Origin: Streptomyces ferrugineus
GTDB lineage: Bacteria > Actinomycetota > Actinomycetes > Streptomycetales > Streptomycetaceae
Reading direction: 5' to 3'
Length of the DNA: 64,000 nucleotides
NCBI RefSeq assembly: GCF_015160855.1
Contig: NZ_CP063373.1
Location: 4,402,001 to 4,466,000 of the forward strand
Shown here piece by piece: positions 44,334 to 52,636 of this stretch. The stretch's first letter is position 1. Each line of letters opens with the position of its first letter. Position numbers and translations under genes: made by a program. A model generated the notes under the pieces. It was not told where the DNA came from, ran no database searches, and worked only from the letters and a program-made list of their open reading frames with translations.

Positions 44334-45635
44334 TTGACCGTCAGCTACCGCCAGCCCGGCGTCGTCCTCACCGACCGCCACTTCACCGTGCCCCTCGACC
44401 ACGACGCCCCGACGGGCGAGACGATCGAGCTCTACGCCCGGGAGGTCGTCGCCAGCGACAAGGCGCACCAGGAACTGCCGTGGCTGGTCTACCTGCAGGG
44501 CGGCCCCGGCTTCGGCGCGAACCGCTTCGTCGGCAAGGGCGCCTGGCTCGGCCGCGCACTGAAGGAGTACCGGGTCCTGCTGCTCGACCAGCGCGGCACC
44601 GGCCACTCCACGCCCGCCAACCGCCAGACGCTGCCGCTGCGCGGCGGCCCCGCGGCCCAGGCCGACTACCTCACGCACTTCCGGGCCGACTCGATCGTCC
44701 GCGACTGCGAGGCGATCCGCCGCGAGGTGACCGGCGGCGCCCCCTGGACCGTGCTCGGCCAGAGCTTCGGCGGCTTCTGCACGGTCAGCTATCTCTCCCT
44801 CGCGCCCGAGGGCCTGACCGCCGCGATCATCACCGGCGGCCTGCCCTCGCTGGACGCGCACGCCGACGACGTCTACCGGGCGGCCTACCCGCGCATCGAG
44901 CGCAAGGTCGCCGCGCACTACGCCCGTTACCCGCAGGACGTCGAGCGCGCCCGCCGTATCGCCGACCACCTCCACACCGACGACGTCGTCCTGCCCAACG
45001 GCTACCGCCTCACCGCCGAGGCCTTCCAGTCCCTCGGCATCCTCCTCGGCGGCAGCGAGGGCAGCCACCGCCTGCACTACCTCCTGGAGGACGCCTTCGT
45101 CCGCACCCCGCAGGGCCCCGCCCTCTCGGACGCCTTCCGGGAAGAGGCCCAGGGCCTGCTGTCCTACGCGAGCCACCCCCTGTACGCCCTCGTCCACGAG
45201 GCGATCTACGGCCAGGACACCCGTCCCACCGCCTGGTCAGCCGAGCGCGTGCGCGCCGAGTTCCCGCAGTTCGACGTGGCCAAGACCCTCGCCGGCGACG
45301 GGCCGTTGCTGTTCACCGGGGAGTCGATCCACCCCTGGATGTTCGACAGCGACCCGGCGCTGCGCCCGCTGCGCGAGACCGCCGACCTGCTCGCCGCCCG
45401 CACCGACTGGACACCCCTGTACGACTCGGCGCGCCTGGCCGCCAACGAGGTGCCGGTCGCGGCGGCCGTCTACCACGACGACATGTACGTCGACACCGCC
45501 CACTCCCTGGCCACCGCCCGCGCGATCCGCGGCCTGCGCACCTGGGTCACCGACGAGTTCGAGCACGACGGCGTACGGGCCGGCGGCCCCCGCGTCCTGG
45601 ACCGGCTGCTGGCGCTCACCCGTGACGAAGCGTGA
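44334..45635 (+). CDS. alpha/beta hydrolase, proline iminopeptidase-like
   Basis: 433 residues from TTG 44334 (GGGAG six bases upstream, and relatives begin near YRQPGVVLTD); GTG 44286 is an alternative. The oxyanion segment is LQGGPGFGANR, the nucleophile is Ser in GQSFGGFCT near residue 143, and RGTGHSTP is the family's arginine loop. The active-site Asp and His are in the C-terminal region (YHDDMYVDTAH). It resembles prolyl aminopeptidases of the S33 family, which remove N-terminal proline from peptides. It is cytoplasmic and follows the LacI gene, without a clear link to rhamnose. Confidence 0.85.
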   Translation: MTVSYRQPGVVLTDRHFTVPLDHDAPTGETIELYAREVVASDKAHQELPWLVYLQGGPGFGANRFVGKGAWLGRALKEYRVLLLDQRGTGHSTPANRQTLPLRGGPAAQADYLTHFRADSIVRDCEAIRREVTGGAPWTVLGQSFGGFCTVSYLSLAPEGLTAAIITGGLPSLDAHADDVYRAAYPRIERKVAAHYARYPQDVERARRIADHLHTDDVVLPNGYRLTAEAFQSLGILLGGSEGSHRLHYLLEDAFVRTPQGPALSDAFREEAQGLLSYASHPLYALVHEAIYGQDTRPTAWSAERVRAEFPQFDVAKTLAGDGPLLFTGESIHPWMFDSDPALRPLRETADLLAARTDWTPLYDSARLAANEVPVAAAVYHDDMYVDTAHSLATARAIRGLRTWVTDEFEHDGVRAGGPRVLDRLLALTRDEA

Positions 45636-45663
45636 TGTCGGTGTCACACGTTAGGGTGCGGAC

Positions 45664-46407
45664 ATGACCGAGCCGACGCCCCCTCAGCTCAAGCCGATGC
45701 CCGACGACTGGCAGCGCGCCCTCGCCGTCGTCGCGCACCCGGACGACCTCGAGTACGGCTGCTCGGCGGCCATCGCCGCCTGGACGGACGGCGGCCGCGA
45801 GGTGGCGTACGTCCTGGCGACACGCGGCGAGGCCGGTATCGACACCCTGGACCCGGCGCGGTGCGGCCCGCTGCGGGAGCGTGAGCAGCGGGCCAGTGCG
45901 GCGGTCGGGGGCGTGTCGGCGGTGGAGTTCCTCGACCACAAGGACGGCGTGATCGAGTACGGCACCGCCCTGCGCCGCGACATCGCCGCCGCGATCCGTC
46001 GGCACCGGCCCGAGCTGGTGATCACGCTCAACCACCGGGACACCTGGGGCGGCGTCGCCTGGAACACCCCGGACCATGTGGCCGTCGGCCGCGCCACGCT
46101 GGACGCGGCCGGCGACGCGGGCAACCGCTGGATCTTCCCCGAACTCACCGCACAGGGCCTCGAGCCCTGGAACGGCGTGCGCTGGGTCGCGGTGGCAGGC
46201 TCCAGCACGCCCACGCATGCCGCGGACGCGACGGCGGGACTGGAGCGCGCGGTGCGCTCGCTGCTCGAACACCGCACCTACATCGAGGCGTTGACGGACG
46301 AGGACCCCGAGAAATACGCCCGTGGCTTCCTCACCGCGAACGCCGAGGCGACGGGGGAGCGGTTCGGCGGGAAGCCGGCCGTGGCGTTCGAACTGTTCAG
46401 CCGGTAG
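45664..46407 (+). CDS. PIG-L family deacetylase
   Basis: 247 residues. The metal-binding motif AHPDD is at residues 24-28, preceded by hydrophobic ALAVV, with TRGEAG in the next loop and the late histidine in NTPDHVAVGRATLDA. The PIG-L/LmbE superfamily includes MshB and Mca of mycothiol metabolism and N-acetylglucosaminyl deacetylases. It starts 28 bp after the aminopeptidase. The sequence alone does not show whether it acts on mycothiol derivatives, antibiotics or sugars. Confidence 0.87.
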   Translation: MTEPTPPQLKPMPDDWQRALAVVAHPDDLEYGCSAAIAAWTDGGREVAYVLATRGEAGIDTLDPARCGPLREREQRASAAVGGVSAVEFLDHKDGVIEYGTALRRDIAAAIRRHRPELVITLNHRDTWGGVAWNTPDHVAVGRATLDAAGDAGNRWIFPELTAQGLEPWNGVRWVAVAGSSTPTHAADATAGLERAVRSLLEHRTYIEALTDEDPEKYARGFLTANAEATGERFGGKPAVAFELFSR

Positions 46408-46437
46408 ACCGGTTCGGCGGACGGAGGAGACGGGGGC

Positions 46438-47415
46438 ATGGTGAGGGACACGGAACTGCTGGCGGACCGCTTCGAGGAGCACCGCGGCCGGCTCAGGGCG
46501 GTCGCCTACCGCATGCTCGGCTCGCTGGCCGAGGCGGAGGACGCCGTCCAGGAGGCATGGCTGAAGCTGAGCCGCAGTGACGCGGACGAGATCGACAACC
46601 TCGGCGGCTGGCTGACCACCGTCGTCGGCCGGGTCTGTCTGGACATGCTGCGCTCGCGCACCCGGCGCCACGAGGAGCCGCTGGACGACACCTTCGTCCC
46701 GGACCCCGTGATCCGGCCCCTGACGCAGATCGACCCGGAGCAGGAGGTGCTCCAGGCCGACTCGGTGGGCCTGGCCCTGCTGGTCGTGCTGGAGACGCTG
46801 GAGCCCGCCGAGCGGATCGCGTTCGTGCTGCACGACATGTTCGCGGTGCCGTTCGACGACATCGCGCCGGTCGTGGAGCGCTCCTCGGCCGCCACCCGGC
46901 AGCTCGCCAGCCGTGCCCGGCGCCGGGTGAAGGGGGCCACGCCGACGAGCGAGCCCGACCTGGGCCGACAGCGGCAGGTCCTCGACGCCTTCATGGCCGC
47001 CTCCCGCGCGGGGGACTTCGAGGCGCTGCTCGCGGTCCTCGACCCCGACATCGTGCTGCGGGTCGACTCCGGACCGCTGGTCGGCGGGGCGGCGGCGTCC
47101 AAGGTGGTGCGCGGTGCGAAGCCGGTGGCCGAACAGGCGATGCTGTTCCGGGAGTTCGCGCGGTACGCGCGGCTCGTGTACGTCAACGGCGCGGTCGGGG
47201 TGCTCAACGCCCCGGAGGGACAGCCGCAGTCGGTGCTGGGCGTCACCATCGCCGGCGGCCGGATCACCGAGATGTACATCCTGGCCGACCCCGAACGGCT
47301 GGCCGGCCTCGACCTGCCGGACCTGGGGCCTGTTCTGAGTTCCCCGCCTGCGCCCCGACGCCCGGCACGCACCCTCGGCGCACGGCGCCACAGGACAGGT
47401 GGCTCCGCCACATGA
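46438..47415 (+). CDS. ECF41-type RNA polymerase sigma factor with SnoaL-like C-terminal domain
   Basis: 325 residues. Sigma region 2 is at about 7-78 (RLRAVAYRMLGSLAEAEDAVQEAWL) and region 4 at about 112-160 (FVLHDMFAVPFDDIAPVVERS). A SnoaL-like domain follows at about 175-290. YILADPERLAGL corresponds to the NPDKL motif of ECF41 factors, whose C-terminal extension tunes activity in place of an anti-sigma factor. From residue 295 the frame runs into a palindromic element, giving about 31 Arg/Pro-rich residues that are not typical of the family. The usual ECF41 target genes (carboxymuconolactone decarboxylase-like or oxidoreductase) are not adjacent. Confidence 0.86.
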   Translation: MVRDTELLADRFEEHRGRLRAVAYRMLGSLAEAEDAVQEAWLKLSRSDADEIDNLGGWLTTVVGRVCLDMLRSRTRRHEEPLDDTFVPDPVIRPLTQIDPEQEVLQADSVGLALLVVLETLEPAERIAFVLHDMFAVPFDDIAPVVERSSAATRQLASRARRRVKGATPTSEPDLGRQRQVLDAFMAASRAGDFEALLAVLDPDIVLRVDSGPLVGGAAASKVVRGAKPVAEQAMLFREFARYARLVYVNGAVGVLNAPEGQPQSVLGVTIAGGRITEMYILADPERLAGLDLPDLGPVLSSPPAPRRPARTLGARRHRTGGSAT

Positions 47416-47504
47416 CCTGTGGCGCCGCACGCCGAGGGCACGCACCGGCCGCCGCTGCGCCCGCGCTTCGCGCGGACGACGGGGAACTCAGAACAGGCCC
47501 CAGG
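47322..47504. mobile_element. 183-bp MITE-like palindromic element in the sigma gene 3' end
   Basis: Perfect 25-bp terminal inverted repeats (47322-47346 and 47480-47504, core GGGGCCTGTTCTGAGTTCCC) enclose a second, imperfect stem (47372-47394 with 47416-47438, 21 of 23 matching). A small CCGCGC-TTCG-type hairpin lies near 47461. It has no transposase gene. No direct target duplication is obvious. This is the structure of a non-autonomous miniature element. It now ends the sigma gene and could act as a two-way terminator against the convergent DUF5999 gene. Confidence 0.72.
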
Positions 47505-47512
47505 CGGCTGAG

Positions 47513-47713
47513 TCAGGCGGCCACGGCCAGCGGACCGACGGTACGGTGCGGGGCGACCACCCGCCCGTCCGGCAGCAGTTCGCCGGTGTCTTCGAAGACG
47601 ATGGTGCCGTTGCACAGCAGGCTCCAGCCCTGTTCGGGATGGGCCGAGACGATCACGGCGGTGTGGTGCTCGGGGCTGTCGGCGGTGGGGCACGGGGGCT
47701 GGTGGCTGCACAT
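47513..47713 (-). CDS. DUF5999 family small protein
   Basis: 66 residues from ATG 47713 with AGGAGA upstream on the minus strand. The sequence begins MCSHQPPCPTADSPEHH and continues HPEQGWSLLCNGTIVFEDTGELLPDG, which I recognise as the DUF5999 family, common in Streptomyces and of unknown function. It has three cysteines. The longer upstream frame has no support. Its stop lies 8 bp from the right end of the palindromic element. Confidence 0.85.
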   Translation of the reverse strand: MCSHQPPCPTADSPEHHTAVIVSAHPEQGWSLLCNGTIVFEDTGELLPDGRVVAPHRTVGPLAVAA

Positions 47714-47873
47714 GACCTGTCTCCTGGGAGTTCTCGATCCGGCGTTGCTCCTGCTGTCGTCGGCCTCTGTATCAGTGGTAGCCGAGCTTGTTTTCCGTTG
47801 TATGAGGGGACCCCCACAGCGGCGGAAACTCATCGGTGAGGTTTCGTTCCGCGCCGGACATTAGGCTGATGTC

Positions 47874-48692
47874 ATGCAAGATCACCCCGGCGACCTCATC
47901 GACCTGCGCGCGGACTGCGCGAACTGCTTCGGGCTGTGCTGTGTGGCGCTGCCCTTCACCGCCTCGGCGGACTTCGCGCACGACAAGAACGCCGGGACGC
48001 CCTGCCGCAACCTCCGCGACGACCACCGCTGCGGCATCCACGCCCGGCTCCGGCAGAGCGGCTTCGCCGGCTGCACGGTCTACGACTGCTTCGGCGCCGG
48101 ACAGAAGGTCTCGCAGATCACCTTCGCCGGGCAGGACTGGCGCACGGGCTCCCGTGAGCACGCCCGGCGGATGTTCGACGTCTTCCCGGTCGTCCGCCAG
48201 CTCCACGAACTGCTCTGGTACCTGACCGAGGCGCTCACCCTGCCCGCGGCCAGCCCCCTGTACGCCGAACTGCGACGGCTGCTGCAGAAGACCGAGGCGC
48301 TCAGCCGCCAGGCCCCGGAGGAACTCGCCGCGCTGGACGTGGGCGCGCACCGGCAGGAGGTCAACGTCCTGCTGCTCAGGACCAGCGAACTGGCGCGGGC
48401 CGGCGTCCGCGGCCGCAAGAAGAACCGCCGGGGCGCCGACCTGATGGGCGCCCGGCTCAAGGGCGCCGACCTGCGCGGCGCGAACCTGCGCGGCGCCTAT
48501 CTCATAGCCGCCGACCTGACCGGCGCCGATCTGCGCGGATCGGACCTCATCGGCGCCGACCTGCGCGACGCCGACCTCACGGACGCCGACCTCACGGGCG
48601 CGTTCTTCCTGACCCAGCCCCAGCTCAACGCGGCCCGGGGGAGTGCGGGCACCCGGCTGCCCGCCCTGGTCAGCCGCCCGACGCACTGGTGA
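47874..48692 (+). CDS. Cys-rich (YkgJ/zinc-iron cluster-like) N-domain fused to pentapeptide repeats
   Basis: 272 residues. The N terminus is rich in cysteines (C15, C18, C22, C23, C44, C53, C67, C72) in a layout like metal- or Fe-S-binding YkgJ domains ([19 protein letters not shown]). A helical linker follows. Residues 187-245 are about eleven pentapeptide units of A(D/N)LxG type ([14 protein letters not shown]), which form a right-handed quadrilateral beta-helix. Known pentapeptide proteins include gyrase-protecting factors, but no such role can be claimed here. The 3' end overlaps the convergent lipase gene by 23 bp. Confidence 0.8.
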   Translation: MQDHPGDLIDLRADCANCFGLCCVALPFTASADFAHDKNAGTPCRNLRDDHRCGIHARLRQSGFAGCTVYDCFGAGQKVSQITFAGQDWRTGSREHARRMFDVFPVVRQLHELLWYLTEALTLPAASPLYAELRRLLQKTEALSRQAPEELAALDVGAHRQEVNVLLLRTSELARAGVRGRKKNRRGADLMGARLKGADLRGANLRGAYLIAADLTGADLRGSDLIGADLRDADLTDADLTGAFFLTQPQLNAARGSAGTRLPALVSRPTHW

Positions 48693-49398
48693 GCGCGGCC
48701 GGAACCGAGCGGAGGGCGTGGAACCATACGGCGGCCATCTTCTCGCAGCCGACCTTCGTGGGGTGAATTCCGTCCACGAGATCAGCGGTGCTCAGCGCGT
48801 CGTACATCTTCACCAGATGGACGTCCGGCCCCTTCTGGGCGACCAATGAGGGAATCGCGGCGTTGAACGCCTTGACCCGGGCTTCGAAGGTGGCATCGGA
48901 CTGCGGGGGAACGGTCGCCACAAAGAGCACGGACCGCGGCTTGACCGCCCGAATGCGGTCGATCAGCCCGGAGAGGCGCCGGGGTGCGTTGGCGATGTCG
49001 TGGTTCTGGTTCAGGTCGTTCGTGCCGATGAGCAGCAGGACGGTGCGCGGGTCGCTCTCGTCGAGCCAGGTGTCGATGTTCGCGTCGAGCTGGTCGATGC
49101 GCCAGCCGGTGTGGCCCTCGTGGTCGTGGTCACCGAGTGCGGCCGGACCATTGGCCATGGATCCCACGAAGTCGACCTTGTGCCCTGCGGCGGCGAGGAG
49201 TTGCCACAGCTTGACGCGGTAGCCACCGGGGTAGGACGTGTAGCCGTCGGTGAGGGAATCGCCGAGCGGCATGATGCGCACCCCGCCGTTGGATTCACCG
49301 GGAACGGCTGCCGATGCCGGGGCGCGGCCCAGGACGAGTCCGGCGGTCGTGAGAGCGCCGCCGACGATGACCATGCGTCTGGAAGGCTGTGCGTGCAT
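48670..49398 (-). CDS. secreted SGNH/GDSL hydrolase
   Basis: 242 residues from ATG 49398. A Tat-type signal ([18 protein letters not shown], then cleavage near ASA) is followed by the SGNH blocks: GDSLTDG (nucleophile Ser), GG near [15 protein letters not shown], and DGIHPTK with the catalytic Asp and His. It is probably an extracellular esterase, lipase or carbohydrate deacetylase. The frame is open further upstream, but the longer start would disrupt the signal peptide. It is divergent from the iron-boxed DUF2470 gene and could share its control region. Confidence 0.87.
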   Translation of the reverse strand: MHAQPSRRMVIVGGALTTAGLVLGRAPASAAVPGESNGGVRIMPLGDSLTDGYTSYPGGYRVKLWQLLAAAGHKVDFVGSMANGPAALGDHDHEGHTGWRIDQLDANIDTWLDESDPRTVLLLIGTNDLNQNHDIANAPRRLSGLIDRIRAVKPRSVLFVATVPPQSDATFEARVKAFNAAIPSLVAQKGPDVHLVKMYDALSTADLVDGIHPTKVGCEKMAAVWFHALRSVPAALTSASGG

Positions 49399-49489
49399 GG
49401 TGACAGCCTGCCGTCGGCTGGGCATCGGCACCCCCACCGACACCGCACCGACTCGAGCGTGGTTGGCGTACGGCTCGATCTTCGATAGG

Positions 49490-49508
49490 TTAGGCAAGGC
49501 TTACCTAA
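49490..49508 (+). promoter_or_regulatory. iron box (DmdR/IdeR-type) upstream of the DUF2470 gene
   Basis: TTAGGCAAGGCTTACCTAA is a 19-bp near-perfect palindrome matching the actinobacterial iron-box consensus TTAGGTTAGGCTAACCTAA at 16 of 19 positions. It overlaps the RBS region of the downstream gene (AAGGAGGT at 49507-49514), so an iron-loaded repressor would block expression in iron-replete cells. It is 92 bp from the divergent lipase start. Confidence 0.85.
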
Positions 49509-49519
49509 GGAGGTATGGG

Positions 49520-50245
49520 ATGGGTGTCAGCCAATCCTGGACGGCCGCGCCGTCCGCGGCGGAACGCGCCCGGTCGGTGCTCGCCGGCGCGTGGTCCTGC
49601 GCAGTGACCGCGGAGAGCTGCCGTGAGGAGCTCGTCGGCGCGCACACCGTGACCGAGGACGGACGTGTCCTGCTGGAGGTGCCGGAGGACAGTGTGCTCG
49701 TCACGGCGGCGATCTGCGCGCCCCGCGGGGAGCCCTCCGCCGTGCTGGAGTTCGCCGACGTCGCCCCCGTGCCCGTGCGCAAGCGGATCCGCACCCGGCT
49801 CTGGATGTCCGGCTGGTTCACCCCCGAGAACGGCGGACTCGCCTTCCGGCCGACGCGCGTGGTGCTGCGGCAGCCGTCCGGCGCCGTGGTCGTCGACCTC
49901 GACGAGTTCGCCGAGGCCACGCCCGACCCCCTGGTCACCGCCGAGGCCCGGCTGCTGACGCACCTCGCCGACTGCCACGCGGACGCCGTCGAACGCCTCA
50001 CCCGCCTCGTCGACTCCGACAGCCTGCACGGCGCCGTCCGCGTCCAGCCCCTCGCCGTCGACCGGCACGGACTCACGCTGCGCATCGAGCGCGCACGCGC
50101 CCACGGCGACGTACGACTGCCGTTCCACCGCCCCGCCGACGACGTCGCGCAGCTCACCGAGCGCATGCACATCCTGCTCGCCCAGGCCAGCGCCGCCTCC
50201 TGCCCGCGCGCCCTACAGCGGCAGCGCACAGACGGCGACGGGTGA
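49520..50245 (+). CDS. DUF2470 domain protein, iron-regulated
   Basis: 241 residues from ATG 49520, with AAGGAGGT five bases upstream. DUF2470 is the C-terminal module of HugZ-like haem-utilisation proteins. The region with LLTHLADCHADAVERLTRLV near residue 150 is its characteristic His-containing helix, and the N-terminal half resembles the split-barrel part (RVLLEVPEDSVLVTAAIC). The iron box directly upstream strongly suggests induction by iron starvation and a role in haem or iron handling. It overlaps the convergent lactonase gene by 33 bp. Confidence 0.82.
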   Translation: MGVSQSWTAAPSAAERARSVLAGAWSCAVTAESCREELVGAHTVTEDGRVLLEVPEDSVLVTAAICAPRGEPSAVLEFADVAPVPVRKRIRTRLWMSGWFTPENGGLAFRPTRVVLRQPSGAVVVDLDEFAEATPDPLVTAEARLLTHLADCHADAVERLTRLVDSDSLHGAVRVQPLAVDRHGLTLRIERARAHGDVRLPFHRPADDVAQLTERMHILLAQASAASCPRALQRQRTDGDG

Positions 50246-51433
50246 CGCGAACGGCTCGCCCGCGAGGCGCAGTTCACCGCTGTCCTCGTCGACATGGAAG
50301 ACGCTGACGGTGCCGGACCGCTGATTCGCCGCGAACAGCAGGGTCCCGTCCGGCGAGAGGGCGACCTGCCGCGGGAAGTCCCCGGACACCGGCACCGTGT
50401 CGAGCAGCCTGAGCCGAGCGCCCTTCGCCTCCACCGCGTAGCGCGCGAGGCTGTTGTGGCCCCGGTTGGCGAGATAGGCGTAGCGGCCGTTCGGCGTCAC
50501 CACGATCTGCGCCGGATAGCTGGTGCCGGAGCCCGTGCCCGTGTCCTGCTCCGCGCCGATGGTCAGCCGGCCCGTGCCGGGGTCGTACGCGCAGACCGCG
50601 ACGCTGTTGTCGACCTCGTTGGCCAGGTAGGCGTACCGGCCGCCCGGGTGGAAGGTGAGATGACGCGGGCCCGCACCCGGCTCGGTCCGCGCCCGCGCGA
50701 CCTCGTCGAGGGTGCCCGCCTTCGCGTCGAGGCGGTAGGTGTACACCGTGTCCGTGCCCAGGTCGACGGCGAGCACATGGCGGCCGTCGGGGCTGGTGAT
50801 GAACTGGTGGGCGTGCGGACCCTCCTGCCCCGGACCCGGCGCCGGGCTGGAGTGCGTGACCAGGTCGGTGCGCTCGCCGAGCGCGCCCGAGGCGTCGATG
50901 GGGTGCACGGCCACGCTGCCCGTGCCGTAGTTGGCGCTCAGCAGCCAGCGCCCGCTCGGATGCACCGACAGATGGCAGGGCGCCGCCCCGCCGGTGCTCC
51001 GGCTCCCCAGCACCTCGCGGTCGGCGAGGCGCACGGCGGTCACGGTGCCGTCGTCGCGCTCGTTGACCGCGTACAGCGTCCGGCCGCCCGGGTGCAGCGC
51101 CAGATACGACGGGTCGGCGACGTCCGTGATCGTGCCGGTGCCGGTGACACGGCCCGTGGCCGGGTCGTAGGTGGCGAGGCCGATGCCCCGGCCGCCGCCC
51201 TCGGCGGAGGTGTAGGTGCCGAGGTAGAGGGGGCGCGGGCCGGACGGGGCACGGCTCTCGGTCTGGGCGCTCGGGCGGGCCTCGGGGCTGTTCGCCCCGG
51301 AGGTCGCCGAATCCGCCGTGTCCGCGGGGGCGGGCGCGCCGTCGCACGCCGTGGCCGCCGGGAGTGTCGCGCCGGCGGCCGACGCCGCGAGGGTGCCGAC
51401 GAACCGGCGCCTGCTCAGCCCACCACTGCCCAT
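50213..51433 (-). CDS. lactonase family seven-bladed beta-propeller protein, secreted
   Basis: 406 residues from ATG 51433 (GAGG nine bases upstream; GTG 51439 is an alternative). A Tat signal (SRRRFVGTLAASAAGATL) ends at an ATACD lipobox-like site, so it may be a lipoprotein. The rest is the 6-phosphogluconolactonase YbhE-type propeller: YLGTYTSAEGGGRGI, DPSYLALHPGGRTLYAVNE, PHAHQFITSPDGRHVLAVDLG, PRHLTFHPGGRYAYLANE and FPRQVALSPDGTLLFAANQ. Because it is exported, sugar-phosphate lactones are unlikely substrates and an extracellular lactone is more plausible. Confidence 0.88.
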   Translation of the reverse strand: MGSGGLSRRRFVGTLAASAAGATLPAATACDGAPAPADTADSATSGANSPEARPSAQTESRAPSGPRPLYLGTYTSAEGGGRGIGLATYDPATGRVTGTGTITDVADPSYLALHPGGRTLYAVNERDDGTVTAVRLADREVLGSRSTGGAAPCHLSVHPSGRWLLSANYGTGSVAVHPIDASGALGERTDLVTHSSPAPGPGQEGPHAHQFITSPDGRHVLAVDLGTDTVYTYRLDAKAGTLDEVARARTEPGAGPRHLTFHPGGRYAYLANEVDNSVAVCAYDPGTGRLTIGAEQDTGTGSGTSYPAQIVVTPNGRYAYLANRGHNSLARYAVEAKGARLRLLDTVPVSGDFPRQVALSPDGTLLFAANQRSGTVSVFHVDEDSGELRLAGEPFASPVAVCALPL

Positions 51434-51558
51434 GTCCACACCTCAGGTCGTCGGTCGTCGCGGTCGCGACAGCAACCTTGGCGTGGACCACCCGCCGAGC
51501 GCAAGAAAAGCAACGGGCATTGCGACATGTGCAACGAGAGCGGGCTGTCTCGCGCCGT

Positions 51559-52602
51559 CTACCAGTCGCCGTCCTCCACCGGCTTGCCCTGCGCGTCCTT
51601 GAGCGGCGTCACCTGGCCCGGCGCGGGTGCCTGCCACGGCTCGTGGTCGTCGCCGATCCAGTCGCCCACCGGCTGCACCGCCTCCAGCGTGTCGGTGGGG
51701 GCGAGATCCTCCGCGTCCTGGTCGTAGTAGTCGAACCAGGGCAGGCCCGCCCGCGTGTACGCGGCCCGGTCGACCGGCGACGGCGGGGGAGCCTCGCCGG
51801 TGATGCGGCGCCACTCCGGAGGCGTCACCAGATGGACGAAGACCCGGCCGCCGGGGCGGTCGGCCCAGTCGGAGAGCGGACGGTCGTCCTCGTAGACCTC
51901 CTGGCGCATCGAACCGCCGACGCCCAGGCCCATCGCCGCCGCGGGCCGACGCGCCCGGCCCGCCGGCGCCGGGGCGCCTTGGGGAGCCGGTGCGGCCGCC
52001 GGCATGGCCGCGCCGTAGCCGCCGAACTGCGGCATCGACCGCGCCCGCTCCGCCCGCAGCCGCTCCCGCGCACGCCACTGCGCGAGCTGCGGCTCCTTCA
52101 GCGCGAAGGACTGAAGCTGTACGCCACCCCAGACCTCCTCGCCGGTGACCTGACCCTCGACGGTCGCGCCCAGCCCCAGCGGCACCGCCACGAACTGGCG
52201 GACCGTGCCCTTCCCGGAGTTGATTCCGTCCAGCCACGGCTGGCGGGGCAGCACGACATAGTTCTGCGGCTCGCGCGACAGCCGGTCGCTCCAGGGCTTG
52301 CCCGAGACCGCGCACACCTTGCCGACGCCGACCTGGAGGGCGGCCGGCTCGGTGGTGCCGCCGAAGCTGAGCCACATCGCCTCGCGCAGATACACGGGGA
52401 GCATCACACCGCCGCGCGCCCGCCACGCCTGAGGCACCGTGTCCGGATAGTCCGCCACCCGCCGGATGGGGAACTGGCCGAGCCCCGGCGGCAGCGGATG
52501 CGTGCCCTTCTCCGGCAGGCGCAGCGTACGGACGAACCGCACCGCCACCCCGCCCGGCAGCCGCAGCGTGTCCCCGTCGATCCGTACGGTCGTGTCAGCC
52601 AT
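51559..52602 (-). CDS. conserved hypothetical protein
   Basis: 347 residues with convincing high-GC codon use and a plausible ATG at 52602. I do not recognise a family. It is hydrophilic without signal peptide or membrane helices. Features seen are VRFVRTLRLPEKGTHPLPPG at the N terminus, a region WLSFGG-x-TEPAALQVGVGKVCAVSG, an Ala/Pro/Gly-rich low-complexity linker (residues about 188-225) and an acidic Trp/Tyr-rich tail (WFDYYDQDAEDLAPTD). The linker suggests two folded parts. It lies between the lactonase and the FUSC genes on the same strand. Confidence 0.72.
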   Translation of the reverse strand: MADTTVRIDGDTLRLPGGVAVRFVRTLRLPEKGTHPLPPGLGQFPIRRVADYPDTVPQAWRARGGVMLPVYLREAMWLSFGGTTEPAALQVGVGKVCAVSGKPWSDRLSREPQNYVVLPRQPWLDGINSGKGTVRQFVAVPLGLGATVEGQVTGEEVWGGVQLQSFALKEPQLAQWRARERLRAERARSMPQFGGYGAAMPAAAPAPQGAPAPAGRARRPAAAMGLGVGGSMRQEVYEDDRPLSDWADRPGGRVFVHLVTPPEWRRITGEAPPPSPVDRAAYTRAGLPWFDYYDQDAEDLAPTDTLEAVQPVGDWIGDDHEPWQAPAPGQVTPLKDAQGKPVEDGDW

Positions 52603-52636
52603 CGGCCCGCTCCTCTGGGTCCCGTCCCGGTGCTCC

